From Acidobacteriota bacterium (lineage in GTDB: Bacteria > Acidobacteriota > JAAYUB01), in NCBI GenBank assembly GCA_018001935.1, contig JAGNHB010000026.1, positions 1 through 64,000 on the forward strand: a stretch of 64,000 nt of DNA. Reading direction: 5' to 3'. The notes beneath the pieces were generated by a model. The model did no database searches. It was not told the DNA's origin and saw only the letters and a list, made by a program, of their open reading frames with translations. Positions 54,148 through 62,973 of the stretch are shown in pieces; position 1 is the first letter of the stretch; every line of letters begins with the position of its first letter. The position numbers and the translations under genes are program-made.

Positions 54148-57100
54148 CTAGATCCCGCCGGCGAAGACGGCGTGATTGCGTGTCTGCCAGGAGAGATCGA
54201 CCGAGCCCAGCGACAGGGTGCCCGTGACGCCGGCTTCCGTGGTGAACCACAGGGTCACCTCGCCGGTGGCGGTGTTGCGCAGCAGGACGTCACTCTTCCC
54301 GTTGCCGTCGAGGTCGGCGATGCCCGCGACCTGCCAGTCGGGGGAAGGCAGCGTGGCCAGGTAGGGGGACCCGGTCACCGCCGCCCCGTTGAACAGCCAC
54401 GCGATCAGGTCGCCGGTGGCGGTGTTGACCAGGAAGAGGTCGGCCTTGAGGTCGGCGTTCAGGTCGCCCAGGCCCGCGAGCTGCCAGACGGGGTCCAGCG
54501 ACCCGGGGGTCATGTCGGATGCGAAGTTGCCGGCGGTGTTGATGAACCAGATGGACATGACGCCGCTGACGGCGTGGCGCCACAGCACGTCACGGGTCCG
54601 GTCGCCGTCGAAGTCGGCGATGCCCTCCACCTTCCAGTCGAGATCGCCGATGCCGCCGACGTAGGAGTTGCCCCGGTAGCCGCAGTCATCCACGAACCAC
54701 AGGGACATCATCCCGGTGAGGGGCCCGGCGGCGTCATTGCGCCAGAAGACGTCGGCGCGGCAGTCGCCGTCCACGTCGCCCACGCCCACCACCTTCCAGT
54801 CGACGGGTGCACTGCCCAGGGTGGTGATACTCCCGGCGTACCCGGCGCTGCTCAGCAGCCACACGCTCATGTCCCCGGTGGTGGCGTGGCGGAGGAACAC
54901 GTCGAAGAAGGAGTCGGCGTTGAAATCGCCGATCCCCGTAACCTGCCAATTCGGGTCGGCCAGGTTCCCGATGAAGGCGTCACCCACGACGCCGGCGCCG
55001 CTCAGGAACCAGGCGGCCAGGTTGCCGTCGGCGGTGGAGTACCACAGGATGTCGGACGTGAGGTCGCCGTTGATGTCCACGATCGCGGCGGGGTGCTCCG
55101 CGGTGGCGCAGGGCGTCACGCAGCAGGTCCGGGTGCCGGTGACGAGGTCCAGGCTCCAGCCGTTGGCGATGGAACCGCCGTCGGAACTGGCGGCGTCGTA
55201 GACGAAGAGTTTCCAGGTCCCGTTGGGGTCGGTGCCGTTGAAGGCGTCGAGGGTCGTCCCGTAGGGCAGCCCCGGCGCCGGGGAGGGAAGGGCGGTGCCG
55301 ATGCTCCCGGTGGGCCGCCAGGTGCCCGATACCACGGGGCTCGGGACGGGGGCGGCGGCGGATTGGTCGAAGACGAGGGTGGCGTTCACTGCATCCGTCC
55401 CGCCGCCGGTGCTGGCGAGCAGCACGCAGCTCTGGCCGGCGGGCCCCACCAGCAGGATGCGCAGGTCGCCGGGGTAAGTGTGGCTGAGGCCGGCGAGGGT
55501 GGCTTTCACCTTCTGTACGGTTCCGCTCAGGCCGGTCACGGCGATTTCGGAGGGGTAGGGCGTGGCGGGGCTGACGGTGGTGGGGATGCTGATCGACCCG
55601 GTGTTGGCGAAGGCGGCGGTGGCGGTGAGGGTGGAGCCGAGCGTGAAGGTGTAGGTCTTGTACCCGAGGTCGGTGGCGCCGTCCACACAGTGGAGGGTGG
55701 CGGTGACGGTCCCGCCGCAGGCGGCTGCCGAGGAGACGATGAATTGGAAGGAGCGGGTGACCGTGGCGCCCCCCGCCGCCACCGCACCGTAGCTCTGGGG
55801 GGGGGTGGCGCACTGGACGCCGCCCGAGAGCTGCAGGTCGGCCACGAGGTCGGCGGTGCTGTCGGTCCCGACGTTTTTCAGCCCGAAGGCGACCGTGACG
55901 GTTTCCCCGGGGTCGAGGACGCCGTTCCCGGGAGCGCAGCCCTCGGAGACCAGGGCAGCGCCGTCGGCCTGGAGAATGGGGGTCCCCGCCTGGCCGCAGC
56001 AACCCACCAGGGCCACCTCGAAGGAGACGTCGTCGATGAAGCAGTTGTTGCCGTAGGCGGAGGTCCCGAGGAAGGCGATGCGGACGTCGGCATGGTTGCG
56101 GGCCGCGGCGGAGACGTCCACCGTGTGCGGGGACCAGCCGGCCGTCGCCCCGTAGCGGCTGACGGGGCTCCCGCAGGAGACCCAGGTGGCGCCGCCGTCG
56201 CTGGACACCTGCACCCGGACGTTGTCGTTGTTGGAGGTGTAGCCGGGGTCGTGGTACATGTAGAACTTGACGTAGAACATCGCCTGCCCGTAGGCCGTCG
56301 TGTCGATGCCGGAGGTCCGGTAGAGCCGGGCGGCATTCCCGGACGACGTGTTGTAGGAGTTGAACTTGCCCTGGTAGGACCCGGCGTGGGGCGTGTTGAC
56401 CGGGTTGGTCCCCGCCCCGATGGCGGCCCATTCCGGGGTGGTGGTGCCGGAAACGGTCCCCACCGGGGTGGTAAGCCAGCCGGCGGGCGGGTTTGCCCCG
56501 GGCTCGAAGGTCTCGCTCAGAAGGACGGAAGTGCCGCCGGCGACGATGCCGGTGCTCCGGACCAGGGTCAGGGTCCCCAGGTCGGTGGCGCCATCCTGCA
56601 GCTGGAAGGTCAGGGTGATGGATTCGCCGCAGACCAGCGCGGGGTCCACCGTGAAGGTGAAGCTCCTAGTGATGCCGGCGCCGCCGGCCGTGAGGGCGCC
56701 GTAGGCCTGGGAGGCACCGGGGCTGGTCACGCCGCCGGTGGCCTGGAGGGTGGCCACCACGTCGGTGGTGTCCAGCGAGCCGACGTTGCGGAGGGTGATG
56801 TCCCACGTCATGGCCTCGCCGGGGTCGGGGAGGCTGTTGGCCGGCGAGCAGCCTTCCGCGGTGATGGCGCTGGTTTCCAGGGTGACCGCGGGGGCCGGGA
56901 CCTCGCTGGCGTTGTAGATCACCAGGGCGAAGTCCTGGTCGGTGGTGCTGCCGTTGTACGGGACACCGTCGCCGGGGACGTTGTAGGCGTTGACCGTCAC
57001 CTGGAACGCGGTCGAGGTCCAGGGCGGCGCCAGGTAGACGTTCTCGATGTTGTTCAGCCGGTCGGCGCTGCCGCCGGTGGCGGACAGGCCGCCGCTGAAC

Positions 57101-59034
57101 ACGTTGCCGAGGTAGGTGTTCGACCCGTTGACGACCGTGAGGTCCAGGTCGTTCACGAGCGCCGGGTTGGCCCCGGCCGCCCCGGCGGCATCGGACCAGA
57201 CCAGGGAGATCCGCACGGGCTTGGCGGGGTCGTCGATGTAGAAAGTGTACCCCTTGGACTGCCCGGCGGCGGTGAAGACGTAGTTCTGGTCGTGGTACAT
57301 GTTCTGGACGCCGTTCCCGATGACGTTCGCCAGGTCCACCCTCCCCCAGCCCTGGCTGTTGCTGGGGATGTTGCCGTTGACGCCGGACCCGCCCGCCATG
57401 TCCGTCGCGCCGTTGATCAGCAGCGCCTTGACCATGGCGGGGGACGGGACCCCGCGGCCCTCGTCGGCCCACCACTGGGCGAGGAGCGCCGACGAGCCCG
57501 AGACCAGCGGGCAGGCCATGCTGGTCCCCGAGCAGTAGCTGTAGTAGGCGCTCCCGGATCCCGACACGGCGCTGGTGCAGCTCGAGGTCCCGCTCGTGCT
57601 GCTCTTCCAGGAGACGGTCTGCTCGCCGGGGGCGGTGACGGTGGGCAGCGTCCGGCCGTCGAGGGCGGGCCCGCGGCTTGAGAAGCTGGCCATGTTCCAG
57701 ATGGCGCCGACGCGGTAATTCTGGGACGCCCCGACGGAGATGAGGTTTTTCGCCTCCTTCGGTTCCGTGAGGGTGGAGGCGCCCGGGCCCGAATTGCCCG
57801 CCGAGAAGACCATGACGAGGGGTTCCGCGACGGTCGCGGTGTCGAAGTTGGCGTCACGCACCATGAGGTCGTGGGTCCGGCAGGCCGCGGAGTAGCCCTG
57901 GGCCCCGGAGGCGCCCGTGAACCAGGAGTTGCTCGACCCCATCGCCCCATTGAGGACGGAGTCCTTGCTCAGCACCTGCCAGCCGCCCGTGGGCGGCCAG
58001 TTGGTCCCCAGGAGCGCGTTCTGGATGACCATGCCGGCCCTCGGCGCCATGCCGACGCCCCAGTAGAAACCGTCGCCGTCCTGGATGCCCGTCCCGCCGT
58101 TGGCGGTCCGGGGGTCGCCGAAGATGGCGCCCGCGGTGTGGGTCCCGTGGCCGTCGCTGTCCGCGTTCGGGGTGGCGGCCCCGGCGTAGGCGACGTAGGT
58201 CGGCGTCCGGCCGGCGATGTCGGGGTGCGCGCCGTCGAGGCCCGTGTCCACGTCCGCCCAGGTGATGCCGGTCCCGTCCAGGCCCTTCGCCGCCAGCCAC
58301 GTGAAGTACCCCGTGACCGGGGTCCCCGGTGAGCCGGTGATGTTGCCCGCGAGGACCTGGGTGCACATCTCGTCCTCGAGGCCGGGCCGGGGGGAGGCGT
58401 ATTCCAGCGCCCAGACCGCTTCGAGCCGGGCCACCGTTTCCAGGGCGGCGGCGTCGAGGGCGCAGACGGCCGTGAGGAAGCGCCGGTCGGGCTGGGCGGG
58501 GAAGACCTGGAGGACCTTCCCCCCCGCGGCGGCGATCCGGGCGGGTACCCCGGTTTCGTCGCCGTCGTTGAAGAAGGTGACGGCGACGTTCTCGATGGTC
58601 CCCCGGAAGCCCGCCAGCCCGGGGCTCGTCTTGTAGGCGGGGTGGAAGGCGCCCTGCCAGCGGACGAAGTCGAGCCCCGCCGCCGACCGGGCCTGGGCCT
58701 CGGAACCCCAGACCAGGTAGGTGTTGTTTGGGTAGTACTGCAGGGGCACGAGCCCGCGCGCCACGAGCTTGTCCAGCCACTCGCCCCTGAGCAGGCCCGT
58801 GAACTGCACGAGCCGCAGGGTGGGGCCGCTCCCCTCGAAGCGCAGCGTCGGCGGGAGGACCGGTTCGCCCTCGACGACGGGGTCGAAGTCGTAGCCCATG
58901 ACGCGGACCCGGGCGGGGTCGGGGACCCCGGGGCCGTTTTGCGCGGCCGCCGGGGTGAAGCACCCGGCGCCGAGGGCCCCGAGGAGTGCGAGGATCGCGA
59001 AGGCGAACCGGGTTCCGTTTGCGTGCCTGTTCAT
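54148..59034 (-). CDS. Giant secreted S8 subtilisin-like protease with P-domain and FG-GAP/VCBS propeller
   Basis: A 1628-residue extracellular protein. The signal peptide is residues 1-30. A propeptide-like region (about 40-215) is followed by the subtilisin domain (about 240-550): ADVDTG (D263), DGHGTHTAG (H296), AGNSG (N414) and SGTSMACPLVSG (S505) form an intact catalytic set. A CARDB/Ig-like series spans about 640-1200, including an MAM/jelly-roll part (about 880-1010). A P/Homo-B domain (about 1210-1360, GTWKLFVYD, WSLDL) follows, then VCBS/FG-GAP-type repeats (about 1380-1620) with calcium motifs such as GDVDGDCRADVFW. It digests extracellular protein and may bind surfaces through its repeats. 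The ribosome site is weak. Confidence 0.9.
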   Translation of the reverse strand: MNRHANGTRFAFAILALLGALGAGCFTPAAAQNGPGVPDPARVRVMGYDFDPVVEGEPVLPPTLRFEGSGPTLRLVQFTGLLRGEWLDKLVARGLVPLQYYPNNTYLVWGSEAQARSAAGLDFVRWQGAFHPAYKTSPGLAGFRGTIENVAVTFFNDGDETGVPARIAAAGGKVLQVFPAQPDRRFLTAVCALDAAALETVARLEAVWALEYASPRPGLEDEMCTQVLAGNITGSPGTPVTGYFTWLAAKGLDGTGITWADVDTGLDGAHPDIAGRTPTYVAYAGAATPNADSDGHGTHTAGAIFGDPRTANGGTGIQDGDGFYWGVGMAPRAGMVIQNALLGTNWPPTGGWQVLSKDSVLNGAMGSSNSWFTGASGAQGYSAACRTHDLMVRDANFDTATVAEPLVMVFSAGNSGPGASTLTEPKEAKNLISVGASQNYRVGAIWNMASFSSRGPALDGRTLPTVTAPGEQTVSWKSSTSGTSSCTSAVSGSGSAYYSYCSGTSMACPLVSGSSALLAQWWADEGRGVPSPAMVKALLINGATDMAGGSGVNGNIPSNSQGWGRVDLANVIGNGVQNMYHDQNYVFTAAGQSKGYTFYIDDPAKPVRISLVWSDAAGAAGANPALVNDLDLTVVNGSNTYLGNVFSGGLSATGGSADRLNNIENVYLAPPWTSTAFQVTVNAYNVPGDGVPYNGSTTDQDFALVIYNASEVPAPAVTLETSAITAEGCSPANSLPDPGEAMTWDITLRNVGSLDTTDVVATLQATGGVTSPGASQAYGALTAGGAGITRSFTFTVDPALVCGESITLTFQLQDGATDLGTLTLVRSTGIVAGGTSVLLSETFEPGANPPAGWLTTPVGTVSGTTTPEWAAIGAGTNPVNTPHAGSYQGKFNSYNTSSGNAARLYRTSGIDTTAYGQAMFYVKFYMYHDPGYTSNNDNVRVQVSSDGGATWVSCGSPVSRYGATAGWSPHTVDVSAAARNHADVRIAFLGTSAYGNNCFIDDVSFEVALVGCCGQAGTPILQADGAALVSEGCAPGNGVLDPGETVTVAFGLKNVGTDSTADLVADLQLSGGVQCATPPQSYGAVAAGGATVTRSFQFIVSSAAACGGTVTATLHCVDGATDLGYKTYTFTLGSTLTATAAFANTGSISIPTTVSPATPYPSEIAVTGLSGTVQKVKATLAGLSHTYPGDLRILLVGPAGQSCVLLASTGGGTDAVNATLVFDQSAAAPVPSPVVSGTWRPTGSIGTALPSPAPGLPYGTTLDAFNGTDPNGTWKLFVYDAASSDGGSIANGWSLDLVTGTRTCCVTPCATAEHPAAIVDINGDLTSDILWYSTADGNLAAWFLSGAGVVGDAFIGNLADPNWQVTGIGDFNADSFFDVFLRHATTGDMSVWLLSSAGYAGSITTLGSAPVDWKVVGVGDVDGDCRADVFWRNDAAGPLTGMMSLWFVDDCGYRGNSYVGGIGDLDWKVEGIADFDGDRTRDVLWRHAVSGVMSIWFINTAGNFASDMTPGSLDPVWQLAGLGDLNADLKADLFLVNTATGDLIAWLFNGAAVTGSPYLATLPSPDWQVAGIADLDGNGKSDVLLRNTATGEVTLWFTTEAGVTGTLSLGSVDLSWQTRNHAVFAGGI

Positions 59035-59368
59035 GCTTTTTGCCCCTTTTCGGCGAATGGTGATCTCCGGTCGTCCGGGTGCTTTCGGAGCGCTGCGCTC
59101 CGCACCCGGGCCCGCTCAAGGACACAACCCCTCGAATCACGATGCGAAAGCGAACTATACGCGAGGGGGCAGCGGAGTGTCAAGGCGAGTTCGGGTGAAA
59201 AGAACAAAGAGGCAGCGCGGGGGTTCGCTGCCTCCAAAGCGCCGCTACAAAGCGTGTCGCCGCACTCCGTAAGTGGTGGCGCAAGCTTCAGCTTGCGTGG
59301 ATGTCAGAGCCCGTCTTCGTCGCGTGGGTTGCGAAGCGGCGCCACGAAGCCTGCCGCCTCACTCCATG
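59035..59368. other. Intergenic region with a gcttcagc palindrome
   Basis: This 334-bp gap between two minus-strand genes contains a copy of the gcttcagc palindrome at 59276-59300 and words such as tccgtaagtggtggcgcaag. I see no gene. Confidence 0.5.
59276..59300. repeat. Copy of a gcttcagc palindromic repeat
   Basis: GTGGCGCAAGCTTCAGCTTG has a perfect arm GCAAGCT-TC-AGCTTGC. The core gtggcgc and ctTCag match the copy at 54045. Confidence 0.7.
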
Positions 59369-60757
59369 TCAGACCGGGTGGCGCTCCAGCCAGCGGTTGT
59401 AGGCCCACATGCTGACGGCCGACAGGAACCCGACCCCCATGAGGATCAGCCACCCGAAGGCATTCTGCCACGGGTCGAGTTCGAGGAGGCCGTTGGGGAG
59501 CACCTTGTGGTTGCGGCACATGATCTCGTTGAAGATGAAGGCGCCCACCGGGCCGCCCACCAGGGCCCCGATGGCCATGGGAAGGTTGGCGTAGCCCAGG
59601 AAAAGACCCTCCTGGCCCTTGGGCGCCAGGGCGCCGATGTACTCGTAGGTCCGGGCGGAGGTGAACAGCTCGCCGAAGGCGATCAGGCCCACCGTGAGGA
59701 CGATGAACAGGGACCCGATGGGGAGAAGGTTCCCGAGCGTCAACGCGCGGACACCCTGGGCGGAGAAGATGGGGGCCAGGTTGATCAGCATGGAGACCCC
59801 GATGATGATGATTCCCACGATGATGGACTTGATGGGCTTCATCTTGCCGAAGGCCCGGGTGATCATCAACTGGAAGAGGACGATGACCAGCGGGTTGGCC
59901 ATGGTGTAGATGTCCATGGGGGGATCTTTCTCGACGACCTTCTTCACGTAGAGCGGCAGCACGTTGTAAACCTGGGAATAGATGAAGAAGAAGCCGCTGG
60001 AGACGAGCAGGAACAGGGCGAAACGGAGGTTCCGGAGCACCAGGACCATGTCCGCGAGGATCCGGCCGACCGATTTGCGGGGCTTGGCGGTGGCGGAGGC
60101 GTACCCCACCTTGTCCGGGTCCTTGTACAGGATCATGACGACGAAGAAGGCGACGATCGAGCACCCCGTGGCCACGGCGTAGATGTAGCTGAGGTCGAAC
60201 TGCTTCCGCATCACGTAGCTGATACTGCGCCCCACGAGGGAGCCGATGTTGATGACCATGTAGAAGATGCCGAAAGCCAGGGTCGCCCGGGCCCCGGCGG
60301 TCTTCTGGACGGTTCCGGAGATGCAGGGCTTGATGACGGAGCCGCCCATCCCAATGAGCAGAATCCCCAGGAGCACCGGGACGACGATGTCCGAACCGGC
60401 GGTCACCAGGTCGCTCTTCTCGGCTCCTTCCGACAGCCCGTGTCCCCCGAACCAGACGGGGTATCCCATCAGGAAGTACCCGATGGCGAGCAGGACGAAC
60501 GCCACGAGCAGGGCCCGGCGAAAACCGACCTGGTCGGCGATGGTCCCGGAGAGGATCGGCAGGAAGTAGACGAGGTACCACAGCAAGCCGTTGAGGACGC
60601 TGGGCCAGTAATTGCCCAGACCCATCTGGCCGAGGTAGATGACGACGAAACTGGCGATGGCGTAGTAGGCGGCGCGTTCGAAGAGTTCGGTGATGTTCGC
60701 GGACCAGAAGACGCGCGGGAAGGATTCCTTCGGGACGGGGACGGCAGGGTTTTCCAT
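59369..60757 (-). CDS. POT family oligopeptide transporter (MFS)
   Basis: A 462-residue membrane protein with about 12 predicted helices. The proton-coupled oligopeptide transporter motif E-x-x-E-R appears as ITELFERAAYYAIASFVV. Homologues import di- and tripeptides with protons. The sequence ends in YNRWLERHPV. It is alone on its strand but its peptide uptake role fits the many secreted peptidases in this window. It lies 105 nt downstream of the ROK kinase gene. Confidence 0.88.
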   Translation of the reverse strand: MENPAVPVPKESFPRVFWSANITELFERAAYYAIASFVVIYLGQMGLGNYWPSVLNGLLWYLVYFLPILSGTIADQVGFRRALLVAFVLLAIGYFLMGYPVWFGGHGLSEGAEKSDLVTAGSDIVVPVLLGILLIGMGGSVIKPCISGTVQKTAGARATLAFGIFYMVINIGSLVGRSISYVMRKQFDLSYIYAVATGCSIVAFFVVMILYKDPDKVGYASATAKPRKSVGRILADMVLVLRNLRFALFLLVSSGFFFIYSQVYNVLPLYVKKVVEKDPPMDIYTMANPLVIVLFQLMITRAFGKMKPIKSIIVGIIIIGVSMLINLAPIFSAQGVRALTLGNLLPIGSLFIVLTVGLIAFGELFTSARTYEYIGALAPKGQEGLFLGYANLPMAIGALVGGPVGAFIFNEIMCRNHKVLPNGLLELDPWQNAFGWLILMGVGFLSAVSMWAYNRWLERHPV

Positions 60758-60862
60758 GGTTGCTCCACTCTCCGGATCGGGATGACGGTCGAAAACCCCG
60801 GCCGCAGGGCCGGGGTATCGGCGGGTTCGAGACGACTTCCGGGGACGGGAAAAGCGCCGGCG

Positions 60863-61798
60863 CTACCCGTTCAACTCCTCGCGAAGCAGCGTCGCGCCCA
60901 GGGCGGCGGCACGGTCGCCGAGGGCGGCGGTGGTCACCAGGACCGAGTAGAAGAGACCCCGCATCCCCTGGTTGAGGGCGAAGTCCTGGATGTCCCCGAA
61001 CAGCTCGGGGATCGACTCGATGAGTTTCCCCCCCAGGACCACCACCTTCGGGTCGAAGAGGACGATCACGTTGGTCACCAGCACCCGGAGGGCGACCACC
61101 ACCTCGTCCCAGATCTTGCGGGCCGAGGAGTCGCCGGCCAGCATGCACCGCCGAACGGTGGACAGGGTGGGCGCCGGTTCGCGGGAGAGGAGGGTCGACG
61201 GGTTGCTGCGGACGGCTTCGCGGATGATCATCTCGATGGCGCGGCCGCCCGCGTAGGCTTCGAAGCACCCCCGCTTGCCGCAGGCGCAGGGGCGGCCGCC
61301 CGGGATGAAAATCGTGTGGCCCGCCTCGGCGGCGACGCCCCGGGAGCCGCGGACCATCCGGCCGCCCGACTTGAACGCCGAGCCCACACCGGTCCCCACG
61401 AAGATCCCCACCGCGTCCGAAACACCCTTTGCCGCGCCGTACGCGCACTCGCCGAGCAACGCGCAGTTCACGTCGTTCTCGACGAAGACGGGAAGTCCCG
61501 TCATCTCCCGGAATTTCTCGCCGAGCGGAAGCCGCTCGATGCCCAGGTTCGGCCCGAAATGGACGAAGCCCCGCTCCTGGTCGACGTAGCCGGCGATGCC
61601 GACACCCAGGGAGTCCACGGCGGCCCCCTCGATGAGGTCGCGGAGTTCGCCGACCAGGGACGCCATGGCCTCCATCAGCCTTTCCGCCGAGCGCTCCGGC
61701 GGCGTTTCCTTTCGAAGGCACTGCCGGATGTTCCCGTCGCCGTCCGTGACGACCCCCACCATCTTCGTGCCGCCGACGTCCAAGCCGATTCTGAACAT
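60863..61798 (-). CDS. ROK family sugar kinase (glucokinase-like)
   Basis: A 311-residue kinase with the ROK fold. The ATP motif IGLDVGGTKMVGVV opens it; the catalytic Asp lies in VFVENDVNCALLGE; the zinc-binding ROK signature is intact (EAGHTIFIPGGRPCACGKRGCFEAYAGG shortened as C-x-C-G-x2-G-C-x-E). It probably phosphorylates glucose or another hexose; the exact sugar cannot be read from sequence. There is no DNA-binding domain, so it is an enzyme and not a ROK repressor. Confidence 0.9.
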   Translation of the reverse strand: MFRIGLDVGGTKMVGVVTDGDGNIRQCLRKETPPERSAERLMEAMASLVGELRDLIEGAAVDSLGVGIAGYVDQERGFVHFGPNLGIERLPLGEKFREMTGLPVFVENDVNCALLGECAYGAAKGVSDAVGIFVGTGVGSAFKSGGRMVRGSRGVAAEAGHTIFIPGGRPCACGKRGCFEAYAGGRAIEMIIREAVRSNPSTLLSREPAPTLSTVRRCMLAGDSSARKIWDEVVVALRVLVTNVIVLFDPKVVVLGGKLIESIPELFGDIQDFALNQGMRGLFYSVLVTTAALGDRAAALGATLLREELNG

Positions 61799-62133
61799 CC
61801 TGACTCTCCTTGCCCACGGATTGAAGGGTGCAGTTTACCGGAATAAACCGGCATTTTCAAGGGGCCTTTTCGACATGAACCTCCGCCATCCCGGTGAAGG
61901 GAAGGCCCCCCCTTGTCGAGGTGCACCCTCGTCACCCCGATCGACTGACGGGAAATTTTACGTTTCGGGGGGCGGGGCGCCGTCCGTTCCGGAAAAGAGT
62001 GACGGATATTTTTACACCCAGCGGCGCCCGGCGGCATCAATTCGTTTAAATGCTAGAAATCAAAGGGAAAAAATTTTCGACGATCGGTTTGGCAAGCGTT
62101 TTGCCAAGAACAGGGTGGGAAAGGAGAAGAGCC
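61799..62133. other. Divergent intergenic region upstream of the sigma factor gene
   Basis: This 335-bp gap shows no gene. An inverted repeat ttggcaa-gcgtt-ttgccaa at 62089-62107 lies just upstream of the sigma factor ribosome site and could be an operator or a small hairpin. Confidence 0.5.
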
Positions 62134-62751
62134 ATGAGCCAGATCGCCATCATCATCAACGAGAACCTGAACCGGAACGCGGCGGAACTCCAGGCCGGGA
62201 GCGAGGCGGGACACCACGGCCAGCTGTGCATCCTCGACGCCGACGACTTCTTCCACCGGCACTACGGCAGGCTCTACCGGACGGCCTGCCGGATCCTCAA
62301 GGACGCGGAGTGGGCCCGGGATGCGGTCCAGGATGCCTTCCGCAACATCTTCCAGAACATCCGGAACTTCCGGGGCGACAGCCGGCTCGAGACCTGGATG
62401 ACCCGCATCGTCGTGAACGCCTGCTACGGCTACCTCCGGAAATGGAAGCACAGCCGCACGGAGCCGCTGATCACCGATCCGGACCACCCGGAGAAGAACG
62501 ACGCCAACTTCGTGGAGACCTCCGAAGACCCCCGGGAGACCACCTCCCGCCGCGAGGTCGCCGGCCTGCTCAAGAAGGCGTTGGCGGGCCTGGCGAAGAG
62601 CCACCGCGACGTGATCGTCCTCCACGACATCCAGAACCGCACCATCGAGGAGATCGCGGCGTTCATGGCCCTCCCCTCCGGCACCGTCAAGAGCCGCCTG
62701 TTCTATGGACGCCGGATGCTGCGCGAAGCGCTGGCCCGGCAGGGTTACTGA
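62134..62751 (+). CDS. ECF-type RNA polymerase sigma factor
   Basis: A 205-residue sigma-70 family factor. Region 2 (about 35-105) shows LYRTACRILKDAEWARDAVQDAF and FRGDSRLETWMTRIVVNACYGYLRK; region 4 (about 145-200) shows the HTH IEEIAAFMALPSGTVKSRLFYGRRML. The N-terminal 30 residues are extra. No anti-sigma gene is clearly adjacent, only a short unclear reading frame. AAGGAGAAG precedes the ATG. It is probably a stress or envelope-responsive factor; the signal cannot be inferred. Confidence 0.92.
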   Translation: MSQIAIIINENLNRNAAELQAGSEAGHHGQLCILDADDFFHRHYGRLYRTACRILKDAEWARDAVQDAFRNIFQNIRNFRGDSRLETWMTRIVVNACYGYLRKWKHSRTEPLITDPDHPEKNDANFVETSEDPRETTSRREVAGLLKKALAGLAKSHRDVIVLHDIQNRTIEEIAAFMALPSGTVKSRLFYGRRMLREALARQGY

Positions 62752-62920
62752 CAGGATCTTTGACAACGGTTACGAACAAGGGCACCCGACCCGAGGCCCA
62801 AACACCCGAAGCTTCGCGAGCGCCGCCACCTCTTCCGGAATACGAACGGACCCGCATGCTCCCCCGCCTCCTCCTGCACCTCCTCGACCGCCTCTTCAAC
62901 GCCTCGGCCCGGGTGCCCTT

Positions 62921-62965
62921 GTGTATTTCAGGGGGCCCGTGCCGCACGGGCCCCCTGAAATACAC
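62921..62965. repeat. Perfect 20-bp inverted repeat with 5-base loop
   Basis: The arms 62921-62940 and 62946-62965 are perfectly complementary, with the loop GCCGC. It lies between the sigma factor gene and the convergent sigma-54 activator gene. No T run follows on either side, so it is not a standard terminator; it may be a duplicated palindrome or an RNA-stability element. Confidence 0.9.
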
Positions 62966-62973
62966 CCCTCACC

